A DNA stretch of 34,288 nucleotides. Source: an uncultured Gammaproteobacteria bacterium. Its GTDB lineage: Bacteria; Pseudomonadota; Gammaproteobacteria; SZUA-140. This document shows positions 1 to 10,483 of the stretch, piece after piece. The stretch is taken from NCBI GenBank assembly GCA_945788675.1, contig CALZMY010000057.1, positions 1 through 34,288 on the forward strand. Direction: 5' to 3'. The notes under the pieces are model-generated. The model was not told the DNA's origin and searched no databases. It saw nothing but the letters and a program-made list of their open reading frames with translations. Positions within the stretch are counted from its first letter, which is position 1, and the number at the start of each line of letters is the position of its first letter. A program made the translations under genes and the position numbers.

Positions 1-1211
1 TCAGTAATGTCCGTCCTGATGGCAACATACTGATACGTCTCTCCCTGCGAATTAACAAAGGGTACAATCGTTGAGTCAACCCAGAAATATTCACCATTCT
101 TTTTCTGACTTCTCACTTCACCATGCCATACATCACCACCTTTAATCGTTGACCATAAGTCATCGAAAAATTCATCTGTGTGATAGCCAGAATTCATAAC
201 ACGATGATTTTTACCTAACAATTCAGCACGACTAAACTGACTGACATCACACATCCTGTCATTGGCATAGGTAATATCACCATTTTCGTCGGTGATACTG
301 ACAATCGAATGCTGGTCCAGGGCAAACTTCTGGTAATTGAGGTCACGAACAGTCCGCCTCAATGTCGTAGCGCTTTGTTTCAACTGAAACATAATAAAGC
401 CAACATAGAGCAATAACGCAACTGCAAAGAGGTAAAGATAAAGACGATAGATATTAGTGCGGCGCACCAACTCTTCATGAGAGCGATTATACAATGCGAA
501 CAGCGAATCTACCTGTTGGACTGTCGCGGGTGATGTCAGACTTATAATCATACTATCAACCACTAACTTCTCATCTACCACTACCTTCACATGTTGTACA
601 AGGCGGAGGATAGTACTCCTGAGTGACAACGGATATCGCTCCACGCCATTTGTCACATTTTCATAGCTCGCAATAACATCAAGCCTCTGTGCCACACTAC
701 TATTTGTATGATAGCTAAGCACATCTCGCACCATATCGCTTAGCAACACCACCAGCGCAACATCAGCTGACTGCTCAGTCATCCCCGCCATCAATTCATC
801 CATCAGCGAGGGAATGTAATGAATCGAATTTCTTAAAACTGAATTATGCGCCTTAAACGCCTCAAGCTTTTCTTCCTTGGCCAGCAATATTTCTCGTAAA
901 GCATCCAGCTGCTGGTCAATATCACCGTCACCCTGGTGATAGATACTGTATGCTCCCACTTCCAGCTCTCTATGTTTTTCTTTTAATTGACGCATCCATA
1001 AAACCAACGGATCATAGTGAGATAACAATTCATTTCGAGAGCGAAGTACATCGCGACCAAGATTTGCATCAAGCTGTCGAAGATGAGATAAGGTATTCAA
1101 TATCGAGTTATAGCTTTTTCCATCTACCGCTTGCGTCTTAATATAGAGAAAGGTCATCAACAATACAGTAAGAATTCCAGCCAGCAGCTGCTTAAGATTC
1201 GATGCCGTCAT
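1..1211 (-). CDS. Membrane-anchored sensor with PAS/PAC domain, C-terminus cut by window edge
   Basis: Reverse-strand reading from ATG at 1211 is open to position 1: MTASNLKQLLAGILTVLLMTFLYIKTQ... (TM), long helical periplasmic-like region, second TM (YRLYLYLFAVALLLYVGFIMF), then PAS (QHSIVSITDENGDITYANDRMCDVSQFSRAELLGKNHRVMNSGYH) and PAC (YQYVAIRTDIT). Missing from the ORF track because it runs off the left edge. Confidence 0.85.
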   Translation of the reverse strand, partial: MTASNLKQLLAGILTVLLMTFLYIKTQAVDGKSYNSILNTLSHLRQLDANLGRDVLRSRNELLSHYDPLVLWMRQLKEKHRELEVGAYSIYHQGDGDIDQQLDALREILLAKEEKLEAFKAHNSVLRNSIHYIPSLMDELMAGMTEQSADVALVVLLSDMVRDVLSYHTNSSVAQRLDVIASYENVTNGVERYPLSLRSTILRLVQHVKVVVDEKLVVDSMIISLTSPATVQQVDSLFALYNRSHEELVRRTNIYRLYLYLFAVALLLYVGFIMFQLKQSATTLRRTVRDLNYQKFALDQHSIVSITDENGDITYANDRMCDVSQFSRAELLGKNHRVMNSGYHTDEFFDDLWSTIKGGDVWHGEVRSQKKNGEYFWVDSTIVPFVNSQGETYQYVAIRTDIT

Positions 1212-2257
1212 GAATCATCCCCGCCATCGGAACGACCACTCAAGGAATGCAGAAACTTCACAATCAAGCGGGCATCATGAAGCGGAATGGGGCGCCCCAA
1301 CTGATAAGTCGCCATTACCATGACCGCCTGTTCCAGTGTTGCTGCTGAGCCATCGTGAAAATAGGGGGGCGTCAATGCCACATTTCGCAGGCTGGGCACA
1401 CGGAAACGATGTTTGTCACCCTCCTTCCCAGTCACATTGAATCGTCCCAGATCTACCTCCGACAGCGGCTCCCGATCAGCAAAAAAATCCCCCATCACAC
1501 CAAATAGCTGAAACATGTTGCCACCCACATTGCCACCCTGGTGACAGGCGATACAGCCGTAAGTTTTGAATAGCTGATAACCTGCGCGCTGTTCAAGACT
1601 CAGTACGTTTTCCTCTCCATACAGGAAACGATCAAATGGAGCATCCGGGGTAATCAATGAACGTTCAAACTCAGCGATAACATCAATCACATGTTGTTTC
1701 TGAATACTGCTTGAAAGGTAGAGTTGCTTGAATGCCGTTTGATACTCAGGGATCGAAGTAAGAGTACTCAGCACGTCACTCCACTCAGCCCCCATTTCGG
1801 TCGTACTGGTCAACGACTCATTGACCTGCTGCTCCAATGTCGTCGCACGCCCATCCCAGTACCACCTGAAATTATTGGCACTGTTATAGACAGTGAGCGT
1901 ATTAACCAGGCCGCGTGACATCTCGTCCTCAACAGGATGAGAACGACGATCAACACCGCCCTCATTGAGGCGATGACAACTATCACACGAAGTATTGCCA
2001 TCAGGAGAGAGGCGTTTGTCACTAAAGAGGCTGCGGCCGAGCGCTACCTTACCGCTATTCAGATTGCGAGGCTTCGCAACCGGCTGGAGAGGTTCTTGAA
2101 TAAACTGATTGGTAGGAAGATCGTATAAATAGAATGGATCCGAATGAATAATCGTGGAAGCCATATCATCTTCGCCATAGGCGGCGTATTGTAGCATCCA
2201 GGGCAATGAGGCGATAAACAGCAGTAGTGATACGCCAAATATGATATTTTTTTTCAT
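1208..2257 (-). CDS. Di-haem cytochrome c peroxidase (CcpA/MauG family), exported
   Basis: N-terminal signal/TM; two CxxCH haem motifs (CDSCH, CIACH); typical C-terminal RVPSLRNVALTPPYFHDGSAATLEQAV. Confidence 0.93.
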   Translation of the reverse strand: MKKNIIFGVSLLLFIASLPWMLQYAAYGEDDMASTIIHSDPFYLYDLPTNQFIQEPLQPVAKPRNLNSGKVALGRSLFSDKRLSPDGNTSCDSCHRLNEGGVDRRSHPVEDEMSRGLVNTLTVYNSANNFRWYWDGRATTLEQQVNESLTSTTEMGAEWSDVLSTLTSIPEYQTAFKQLYLSSSIQKQHVIDVIAEFERSLITPDAPFDRFLYGEENVLSLEQRAGYQLFKTYGCIACHQGGNVGGNMFQLFGVMGDFFADREPLSEVDLGRFNVTGKEGDKHRFRVPSLRNVALTPPYFHDGSAATLEQAVMVMATYQLGRPIPLHDARLIVKFLHSLSGRSDGGDDS

Positions 2258-2319
2258 TTTTACGCGCCCAATATTCTGCGTCCAGATTAAGTAGTCAATG
2301 GGACAAAATAACCTAAGAG

Positions 2320-2388
2320 ACCTCTGACTAATTCATGACCACAAGCAATAAGTCCAAAATATTTTATCGCCCAGAATTAATCAGAGGT
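2320..2388. repeat. Imperfect 15-bp inverted repeat, 39-nt spacer
   Basis: Left arm 2320-2334 acctctgactaattc; right arm 2374-2388 gaattaatcagaggt, whose reverse complement is acctctgattaattc (14/15 match). Confidence 0.8.
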
Positions 2389-2456
2389 GCCCGAATAACA
2401 AATTAGATTGACCGCTGTCTGTTATATTGAGTTGCCGACATCAAGACTTTCAACAA

Positions 2457-3671
2457 CTAAAACTTCCTGGCCGCAATACGAAGGCGCAGCGCATTCAACT
2501 TAATAAAACCCTCAGCATCCTGCTGATTGTAGCTCCCCGCATCATCTTCAAAAGTGGCAATATTGGCATCAAACAAACTATCCGATTGTGACTGACGTCC
2601 CACAACAATCACATTGCCTTTATAGAGTTTGATACGCACGATACCATTTACACGCGCCTGAGAAGCATCAATCATCGCCTGCATCATCTCGCGTTCCGGG
2701 CTCCACCAATAACCGTTATAAACCAACGAAGCATAACGCGGCATCAATTCATCTTTCAGGTGTGCCACTTCGCGATCCAGCGTAATCGATTCAATGGCAC
2801 GGTGCGCTTTTAACATCACTGTTCCTGCCGGGGTTTCATAACAACCGCGTGACTTCATACCAACGTAGCGATTTTCCACGATGTCATCACGGCCCACACC
2901 GTTTTCACCACCCACCTTATTGAGATAACGCATCACCTCGGCAGGGCTCATCGCTTCACCATCAATCGCCACGATGTCACCCGCCTGATACGTGAGTTCC
3001 AGATAAAGTGCTCGATTGGGCGCCTGCTCAGGACTCACCGTCCAGCGCCACATATCCGCCTCTGGTTCGGCCCATGGGTCTTCCAGAATATCGCCCTCAT
3101 AAGAGATATGTAGCAAGTTTGCATCCATCGAATAAGGTGATTTTTTGCCGCGTTTCTGTTCGATTGCGATGCCATGCTGATCGGCGTAGGCCATGAGTTT
3201 TTCACGTGAGTTAAGGTCCCATTCACGCCACGGCGCAATGATCTTTACATCTGGCTTCAACGCATAGGCACCCAACTCAAAACGCACCTGATCATTCCCC
3301 TTGCCGGTCGCACCGTGCGACACCGCATCGGCATCTGTTTCATTGGCGATCTCAATCAGACGTTTGGCAATCAGCGGACGGGCAATCGATGTACCAAGCA
3401 GATATTCGCCCTCATAAACGGCGTTAGCACGAAACATTGGAAAGACATAGTCGCGCGCGTACTCTTCACACAGATCTTCAATATAGATCTCCTTGATCCC
3501 CATCGCTTCAGCCTTGGCTCGCGCAGGCTCAACCTCTTCACCCTGCCCAATATCAGCGGTAAAAGTCACCACCTCGCAGTGATATTCATCCTGTAGCCAC
3601 TTGGCAATGATTGAGGTATCAAGACCGCCGGAGTAGGCCAGCACAACTTTATTGACATCTGTTTGCGACAT
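2457..3671 (-). CDS. argG: Argininosuccinate synthase
   Basis: [30 protein letters not shown], full-length 404 aa. Confidence 0.97.
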   Translation of the reverse strand: MSQTDVNKVVLAYSGGLDTSIIAKWLQDEYHCEVVTFTADIGQGEEVEPARAKAEAMGIKEIYIEDLCEEYARDYVFPMFRANAVYEGEYLLGTSIARPLIAKRLIEIANETDADAVSHGATGKGNDQVRFELGAYALKPDVKIIAPWREWDLNSREKLMAYADQHGIAIEQKRGKKSPYSMDANLLHISYEGDILEDPWAEPEADMWRWTVSPEQAPNRALYLELTYQAGDIVAIDGEAMSPAEVMRYLNKVGGENGVGRDDIVENRYVGMKSRGCYETPAGTVMLKAHRAIESITLDREVAHLKDELMPRYASLVYNGYWWSPEREMMQAMIDASQARVNGIVRIKLYKGNVIVVGRQSQSDSLFDANIATFEDDAGSYNQQDAEGFIKLNALRLRIAARKF

Positions 3672-3797
3672 TCAAAATAATCCTATAATTAACATGGTTT
3701 CTTTGTTGCGAATTATAACGTAAATAGCATTATACGACTGAAAAATAACACCCATTCTATGCCATTCCAGCGAGAGTCCACTTCCGAAGTCAGGCCA

Positions 3798-4889
3798 TCA
3801 TGCGAGTAAAATGGCTCGCCGCAGATGCGCGCACCACCATCGCAGCAACGTATTGGACAACACAGCGCCGCACGACAGCAACATCATGCGATAGATCCAG
3901 CCACGCTCGACCTTACAAACACGTCTTACTTCAAGCCAGTCCTCCTGCTGCGATAGCAGTGCCAGGGTCTTGAGCCCTATGAGCAGCGGCCATAATGCCG
4001 CCAACCGCAGGCGTAAACAACGGCGTGGCAACGCAGCAACATACTGCTCCGCCGCTGCGTAATGATCCAGCGCAATAACAATCCCCTTTGTCAGCAGTGG
4101 ACGTGCCGCGACACTATTTGCGACATTTATCAGCGCATCAGGCCTTAAATCTGCTTCATTCAACCACGATTGCGGCAGATAACAGCGCCCGATCTGGAGG
4201 TCTCGCGGCACATCACGCAGAATATTGGTCATTTGCAACGCCTGGCCAAAACGAATGCCCAATCGCGAATATCGATCATCAGCAGACTCCCATGCCTGCA
4301 GCGCATTGATATGGGCCATTGAGATTTCTGTCCAAAACTCACCGACACACCCCGCCACCAGATAGGTGTAGCGCTCCAACTGCTCGCTATCCCGCAATGC
4401 TGTGATCTTTTCAGCAACCTCTGCGGATGAAGGAAAGCCCTCAAGATCGCTCACCATCCCTTCGATCAGCGTTAACACCACCTTGCGAATTAACCCCTTG
4501 TCGGGTCCAGTCTGTCGTAGCAACAACTCAAACAGCGCCGGTAACTTCGCCAACAACGCCTTCTCAGCCGCGTGATCAAGCCGCCCAACAAAGCCCATCT
4601 GCAACCGTTCAAGTCCGGCCTGTGATGGTTCATCTGTTGCTAATTGATTTCGATATTGACGCAACGCATCACATCGTTTTTCGACTGCGACCACCTCGGT
4701 ATCAGAAATCGTATCTGCTGCCCGTGCCAACAGATAGGCAACACTGATAGGCTCCCGTAGCTGCGATGGCAATACTCGCAATGTAAGATAAAAACTGCGC
4801 GACACGCCGCGCAATAACTCGGTCAGGAGGTAGTGGCGCTGCACATCATCGAGTGACGATGGCAAAAACGGTGCTGATTCAGGCGGCAT
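3798..4889 (-). CDS. Squalene/phytoene synthase family protein
   Basis: Two Asp-rich motifs (AADTISDTE, NILRDVPRDL). The track ORF extends to 5060, but the family-like N-terminus begins at MPPESAPFLPSSLDDVQRHYLLTELLRGVSRSFYLTLRVLP, ATG at 4889. The upstream extension overlaps the 4879-5571 gene. Confidence 0.9.
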   Translation of the reverse strand: MPPESAPFLPSSLDDVQRHYLLTELLRGVSRSFYLTLRVLPSQLREPISVAYLLARAADTISDTEVVAVEKRCDALRQYRNQLATDEPSQAGLERLQMGFVGRLDHAAEKALLAKLPALFELLLRQTGPDKGLIRKVVLTLIEGMVSDLEGFPSSAEVAEKITALRDSEQLERYTYLVAGCVGEFWTEISMAHINALQAWESADDRYSRLGIRFGQALQMTNILRDVPRDLQIGRCYLPQSWLNEADLRPDALINVANSVAARPLLTKGIVIALDHYAAAEQYVAALPRRCLRLRLAALWPLLIGLKTLALLSQQEDWLEVRRVCKVERGWIYRMMLLSCGAVLSNTLLRWWCAHLRRAILLA

Positions 4890-5571
4890 TAAACTTTCCG
4901 CTTGCCTTAGCTGGCAACAGGTCGGCAAAAACAAAACCGTCCCGCTGCACCACTTCGCCAACAGTGATATCGATATCACCATCGAACATCGGACCCGCAA
5001 AGACAAAGCTGTGGAACTCGCCATTTTCACCACATGGATCAACCTCAGTGGGCAATTCACCTAATAGCGCATGATTAAACTCACGCCCTGCAAACTGCGC
5101 CGATAGATGTCGTGGGTCAATGCAGGTCAAGCGAGCTTGCAGCCCGCCATCGACCATCTCACGACACAATGTGGCCGTCGGCATCCCCCACAACGGAAAA
5201 AGTGCATCAATGCCGCAACCTGCAAGTTTTTGTTCACGGTACTCCCGAATATCCTGTAGATAGAGATCACCAAAGGCAAAACAATCGATCTCCCGCTGCT
5301 GGCAACGTGCGACAAATATCGACATACGCGCTTCGTAATCAGCATTACTGCAAGGAGCGGGGGTCTCAATAATATCCAGCGGCAGTCCTGCACGCTGTGC
5401 CTGTAACGCCAGTAGTTCACGTCGCACAGCATGCATCGCGACACGATCATATGCCTGATTAACGGTAGTAAACAGCCCCACCACTTCAATCTCACTCTGC
5501 TGTCGCAGCACATGCAACGCCCATGCACTATCCTTGCCGCTGCTCCATGAGAGCAAAACCCTTTTTTTCAT
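4879..5571 (-). CDS. Diphthine-ammonia ligase-like ATP-binding protein (PP-loop; Dph6/DUF71 type)
   Basis: MKKRVLLSWSSGKDSAWALHVLRQQ (PP-loop SGGKDS-like), FGDLYLQDIREYREQKLAGCGIDALFPLWG, GENGEFHSFVFAGPMF. Confidence 0.88.
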   Translation of the reverse strand: MKKRVLLSWSSGKDSAWALHVLRQQSEIEVVGLFTTVNQAYDRVAMHAVRRELLALQAQRAGLPLDIIETPAPCSNADYEARMSIFVARCQQREIDCFAFGDLYLQDIREYREQKLAGCGIDALFPLWGMPTATLCREMVDGGLQARLTCIDPRHLSAQFAGREFNHALLGELPTEVDPCGENGEFHSFVFAGPMFDGDIDITVGEVVQRDGFVFADLLPAKASGKFNAA

Positions 5572-5624
5572 TTTCTATTCCCAGAACTATCGGAACTATC
5601 GCGCTTGCGACATAACCATATCAA

Positions 5625-7895
5625 TCACTTCCCGGCCCTCACCAGCCCACCTAACCCCTGCTCCTCCAGTAGCTGCTCAAGGTATTCACGAATCGCCATG
5701 GCACCATCATACTGCAGCGCTTGATCGAGGATCTGGCGTGCATCGACAGCGCTAAAATTTCGGATCACTGACTTCACCCGCGGCATGCTCGCCGCACTCA
5801 TACTCAGGCTATCGACGCCCATGCCAAGCAGCAGCAGAGCTGCCACCGGGTCACCCGCCATTTCGCCACATACGCTCACCGGCTTGCCCATCAGATGGCC
5901 GCCGGCAACAATTTGCACCAATGCTCGCAGCACCGCCGGGTGCAGCGCATCATAGAGTGACGCCACGCGCGGATTATTACGATCCACTGCCAACAGGTAT
6001 TGTGTAAGATCGTTAGTGCCTACCGAAAAGAAGTCGACCCGCGCGGCCAGCACCTCCATCTGATAGATCACCGACGGCACCTCAACCATAATACCGACCT
6101 GAGGCATCAACACCTGCTCTCCAGCATCAAGCAGTTCATGATGGGCACGCCCAATCAGCTGCAATGCACGATCTACTTCAGCCACATTACTCACCATCGG
6201 TAACAACAGATGGAGATTGTTCAAGCCCACACTGGCGCGCATCATCGCCCGCAACTGCACCAGAAATATCTCTGGATGGTCGAGGGTGATACGTATTCCT
6301 CGCCAACCAAGAAAAGGGTTTTCTTCATCGATAGGAAAGTATGAGAGCGCCTTATCGCCACCAACATCCAGTGTACGTAGCGTGACTGGCCGCGGCGCAA
6401 ATCCTTCCAGCACTTCACGGTAGATTGCGCGCTGTTCCTCTTCACCGGGAAAACGTTCACGAATCATGAACGGGAATTCGGTTCGATAAAGTCCGATCCC
6501 CTCTGCGCCACTCTCAACCGACGGCGCCAGATCGGACAACAAGCCGGTGTTGGCATAAAGCGGCAGATGAATACCATCCGGCGTCTCCGCCGGCAACTCA
6601 CGCAACCCTTCCAGCCCCGCGACCAATTCCTCTTCTTCACGTGCAAGACGGGTATATTCATCACGTACCGTCTGGGATGGTGAAACAAAGACTCGCCCAC
6701 GATAGCCATCCACCACCAGCTCGCAACCATCAACCCGCGCCACCGGCAACTCACTAGCACCGACCACTGCAGGGATCCCCATCGCATGCGCGAGGATTGC
6801 AACATGAGAAGAACCCGAACCACGCGCCGACACGACCCCCACCAGACGCTCTCGCGGCACCTCTGCCAACATGGTGGCAGAGACATCCTCGCCCACCAGG
6901 ATCGTCTTTATCGGGTAGTCGGGCTGACGGCGAATCTCGTTCTGCAGATGTGCCAAAATGCGTCGTCCAAGATCGCGCACATCATCGGCACGCTCACGCA
7001 GATAGGGATCATCCATCGATTCAAACAGCTGCGCCTGCTCATTAATGGTGTCACGCCACGCGCCAGGGGCCCAGTCACCCTCGCGAATGCGCTCGATGGT
7101 TTTTTCGATCAACGTGTCACTATTCAGCATTAAGAGATAAGCATCAAATAGCGCGCGACTTTCAGCCCCTAACTCAGGATGTATCGACGCCTCCAGCGCC
7201 TTGATATTGGCACGCGCCGCCTCAAGCGCCTGCTCAAGGGCGAGAATTTCAGTGGCAGTATCCCTGCTCTTACGATGCGGCACCGCGTCAAGGTCTGACA
7301 TCGGGTAGATCACCACCGCCGTGCCAATACCAACACCCGGCCCCCCCGGCAATGCCACAATCGGGCGATCACTTTTCACCGCTGGCGCCTCGGTAAAATC
7401 CTTGATCTCACCACGCGCATCGGCATGCGCAACGGCACCAGCCAACTGCGCCGCAACAGTCAGCAAAAAGGCAACCTCATCCTCATCGAAACATCGTTGA
7501 CTGCGCTGCCGCACCACCAGGACACCCATCACCTGACGACGATGAATAATCGGGACACCTAAAAAACCGTGGAAAGAGACTTCACCTGTCTCGGCAATAA
7601 AACGGTAACGAGGGTGATCCGGTCCATTATCGAGATTAAGCAGCTCTTGCGTTTCACCCACTAGACTAACAAGCCCTTCACCCTGGCTAAAGCGTACCAC
7701 GCCAATGGAATCAGGATTCAGCCCGTCACTCGCCATTAGAATATATTGCTGTAACCTCTGATCGAACAGATAAATTGAGCAGACATCCACAGACATCGCC
7801 CGTTTTACACGCGAGACAATGATTGATGAAGCTTGTTCAAGATCACGCGCAGCATTGACCTCTTGTACGATGCGCCGCAACGTAACCAGCATCAC
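5625..7895 (-). CDS. ptsP: Phosphoenolpyruvate-protein phosphotransferase PtsP (enzyme I-Ntr with GAF domain)
   Basis: N-terminal GAF, then EI domains: GSGSSHVAILAHAMGIPAVVG (phospho-His region), RTEFPFM, DVGGDKALSYFPIDEENPFLGWRGIR, FSVGTNDLTQYLLAVDRNN. Adjacent to rppH as in many gammaproteobacteria. Confidence 0.96.
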   Translation of the reverse strand: MMLVTLRRIVQEVNAARDLEQASSIIVSRVKRAMSVDVCSIYLFDQRLQQYILMASDGLNPDSIGVVRFSQGEGLVSLVGETQELLNLDNGPDHPRYRFIAETGEVSFHGFLGVPIIHRRQVMGVLVVRQRSQRCFDEDEVAFLLTVAAQLAGAVAHADARGEIKDFTEAPAVKSDRPIVALPGGPGVGIGTAVVIYPMSDLDAVPHRKSRDTATEILALEQALEAARANIKALEASIHPELGAESRALFDAYLLMLNSDTLIEKTIERIREGDWAPGAWRDTINEQAQLFESMDDPYLRERADDVRDLGRRILAHLQNEIRRQPDYPIKTILVGEDVSATMLAEVPRERLVGVVSARGSGSSHVAILAHAMGIPAVVGASELPVARVDGCELVVDGYRGRVFVSPSQTVRDEYTRLAREEEELVAGLEGLRELPAETPDGIHLPLYANTGLLSDLAPSVESGAEGIGLYRTEFPFMIRERFPGEEEQRAIYREVLEGFAPRPVTLRTLDVGGDKALSYFPIDEENPFLGWRGIRITLDHPEIFLVQLRAMMRASVGLNNLHLLLPMVSNVAEVDRALQLIGRAHHELLDAGEQVLMPQVGIMVEVPSVIYQMEVLAARVDFFSVGTNDLTQYLLAVDRNNPRVASLYDALHPAVLRALVQIVAGGHLMGKPVSVCGEMAGDPVAALLLLGMGVDSLSMSAASMPRVKSVIRNFSAVDARQILDQALQYDGAMAIREYLEQLLEEQGLGGLVRAGK

Positions 7896-7953
7896 ACAAC
7901 CTTAAAGAGAATGAACGAAAAGACGCTGGCAGCCACCGCCGCCAATCCAGAAA

Positions 7954-8439
7954 TCAGCACACCCCTCGGGAGACAGCCAATGGCTCAAGTTCAGCCAGAG
8001 CATGCTTGTAGACGTTGCGCTTGAACTGCACAATCTCTTCCAGAGGCGCCCAGTAGTCCACCCAACGCCAGTGGTCAAACTCGGGCTGATCAGAGGCATC
8101 CAGCCGCACATCACTCTCTTCGCCCTGTAGTTCAAGCAGGAACCAGATCTGTTTCTGACCAATACATAACGGCTTGCTTTGATGGCGAATCAACCCTTTG
8201 GGCAGACGATAACGCAGCCAGTCATTAGTTCGACCCAGGATCGCAACGTGACGAGGCTCCAGACCAACCTCTTCACGGAGCTCACGGAACATTGCATCTT
8301 CTAGGGTTTCGTTGGGTTGAATACCGCCCTGGGGGAATTGCCACGCCTCTTGACCTATGCGGCGGGCCCACAGCAGTTTGCCATCCTGATTATTCAGGAT
8401 AATGCCTACATTAGCTCTATATCCGTCAAGATCGATCAC
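7954..8439 (-). CDS. rppH: RNA pyrophosphohydrolase
   Basis: Nudix box [62 protein letters not shown]. Confidence 0.96.
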   Translation of the reverse strand: MIDLDGYRANVGIILNNQDGKLLWARRIGQEAWQFPQGGIQPNETLEDAMFRELREEVGLEPRHVAILGRTNDWLRYRLPKGLIRHQSKPLCIGQKQIWFLLELQGEESDVRLDASDQPEFDHWRWVDYWAPLEEIVQFKRNVYKHALAELEPLAVSRGVC

Positions 8440-8587
8440 TAGTCAGGCCCCATAAAACTGCTACAATTGCGCAAATTGTCACATAAATCATGGCTTCAGC
8501 GCAAATATACTCCCAGCCATATTGAAATTAGATAGGAAGGAATCGGGCCAACAAACAGCCCGACCGATAGAAATAGAGGTAAGCAGC

Positions 8588-9238
8588 GTGGGTTTGGTTA
8601 TTTTTGATCTTGATAACACCTTGATCGGCGGAGATAGCGACTATCTCTGGAGTGAATTTCTCACCGAAGAAGGTATCGTCGGCCCGCAACATCAGCAGGA
8701 AAATCAACGATTTTATGATGAATATGTTGCCGGTACACTCGATATCAATGAGTTTCTCGCATTCCAGCTCGCGCCACTGGCAGCCCACGATATCAGCACA
8801 TTGAAGGCGTGGCGCGAACGCTTCCTCGATGAAAAAATAGCCCCGATTATGCTGGCACATGCACAAAAATTGATCGAAAAACACACAAACAGTGGCCAAA
8901 CCTTACTGATTATTACCGCCACCAATAGCTTTGTCACCGCCCCTATTGCCGCTCGCCTCGGCATTAAACACCTGATCGCAACCGAACCCGAGATGCACAA
9001 TGGACAATACACCGGTAAGGTGGCGGGCACCCCCAGTTTTCGCGAAGGAAAGGTGGAACGACTAAACCAATGGCTCAATGAAACAGACCGTAATCTCAAT
9101 GACAGCTGGTTCTACTCCGACTCTCACAATGACCTGCCACTACTAGAACAGGTGACTCATCCAGTCGCCGTTGATCCAGATGAGATCTTAACCAAATACG
9201 CCAGCAAGCACGACTGGCCGATTATCAGTCTGCGCTGA
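8588..9238 (+). CDS. HAD-IB family (SerB-like) phosphatase
   Basis: GLVIFDLDNTLIGGDSDYLWSEFL (DxDxT), LLIITATNSF, YSDSHNDLPLLE. The track ORF starts at TTG 8522, but GAGGTAA at 8576-8582 precedes in-frame GTG 8588, which fits the domain start better. Confidence 0.9.
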   Translation: MGLVIFDLDNTLIGGDSDYLWSEFLTEEGIVGPQHQQENQRFYDEYVAGTLDINEFLAFQLAPLAAHDISTLKAWRERFLDEKIAPIMLAHAQKLIEKHTNSGQTLLIITATNSFVTAPIAARLGIKHLIATEPEMHNGQYTGKVAGTPSFREGKVERLNQWLNETDRNLNDSWFYSDSHNDLPLLEQVTHPVAVDPDEILTKYASKHDWPIISLR

Positions 9239-9252
9239 AGCCAGCCACTCGA

Positions 9253-10290
9253 TTATTTAAAATCATCCTTATTAGCCGCCTTCATTGCAGCATCCTGCTT
9301 GGTGATCAACCCCTTCTGTATCAGCTCCTGAAGATTTTGATCGAGCGTCTGCATGCCAAGCGCCTGCCCCGTCTGAATGGCAGAATACATCTGTGGAATC
9401 TTGTTTTCTCGAATCAGATTTCGGATCGCCGGGGTTCCGACCATGATCTCGTGTGCCGCGACGCGGCCTCCGCCGACCTTTTTCAGCAGCGTTTGCGATA
9501 TCACCGCCTTTAATGACTCCGACAGCATCGAACGAATCATCTCTTTCTCAGCCGCTGGAAACACATCGATCACACGATCGATCGTCTTTGCCGCCGAGCT
9601 GGTATGCAACGTGCCAAACACCAGATGCCCCGTTTCAGCCGCAGAGAGCGCCAGCCCGATCGTCTCTGGATCACGCATCTCGCCCACCAGAATGATATCG
9701 GGATCTTCACGCAACGCAGAACGTAACGCCTCAGCAAAGCCGAGTGAATCTCGATGAATTTCACGCTGATTGACCAGACACTTCTTACTCTGATGAACAA
9801 ACTCGATCGGATCTTCAAGGGTCAAAATATGGCCATATTCAGTATTATTTTTATAATCCATCATCGCCGCCAGCGTGGTCGATTTACCGGAACCTGTCGG
9901 CCCGGTCACCAGCACGATACCACGCGGGGTATCCGCAATATCACCAAACACGGCGGGCGCGCCCAGCTCTTCAAGCGAAAGGATAGTCGATGGAATCGTT
10001 CGAAACACCGCGCCAACACCACGATTATGATTAAAGGCATTGACACGAAAACGTGCTAGCCCAGGTATTTCAAACGAAAAATCTGTCTCCAGAAATTCTT
10101 CAAAATCCTTACGCTGCTTATCATTCATGATGTCATAAACCATGTTATGCACAGTCTTATTATCCAGTGCAGGGACGTTGATACGACGTATATCGCCATC
10201 CACACGAATCATTGGCGGCAATTCTGCAGACAGATGTAAATCCGATGCGTTACTTTTAACTCCAAACGCGAGTAACTCAGCAATATCCAT
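9253..10290 (-). CDS. pilT: Type IV pilus twitching motility ATPase PilT
   Basis: MDIAELLAFGVKSNASDLHLSAELPPMIRVDG, Walker A GPTGSGKSTT, LREDPDIILVGEMRD, AAETGHLVFGTLHT; RBS aggaga upstream of the ATG. Confidence 0.96.
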   Translation of the reverse strand: MDIAELLAFGVKSNASDLHLSAELPPMIRVDGDIRRINVPALDNKTVHNMVYDIMNDKQRKDFEEFLETDFSFEIPGLARFRVNAFNHNRGVGAVFRTIPSTILSLEELGAPAVFGDIADTPRGIVLVTGPTGSGKSTTLAAMMDYKNNTEYGHILTLEDPIEFVHQSKKCLVNQREIHRDSLGFAEALRSALREDPDIILVGEMRDPETIGLALSAAETGHLVFGTLHTSSAAKTIDRVIDVFPAAEKEMIRSMLSESLKAVISQTLLKKVGGGRVAAHEIMVGTPAIRNLIRENKIPQMYSAIQTGQALGMQTLDQNLQELIQKGLITKQDAAMKAANKDDFK

Positions 10291-10483
10291 TCAATTCTCC
10301 TCCAGAGATATCAATTCACCGCGACAAAATGCGCTGGCGAAGTAGATAATTTTTTCGCCCGCAGTCACTTAACGGCACTTCCATATACATCTTGAACAAC
10401 CGGCATGCGCATTTCAGGCGACCTGAACAGCGCCATATTCACGCTGGACTCAACCACGCAAATCACTAAAATAGACCCCACCT

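Noticed and set aside
3712-3734. Two TATAAT-like boxes upstream of argG on the minus strand
   Set aside because: No convincing -35 at proper spacing for either; AT-rich background could explain them.
5590-5607. Short direct repeat aactatcgg/aactatcgc upstream of the PP-loop gene
   Set aside because: Only 8 bp and two copies; easily chance.
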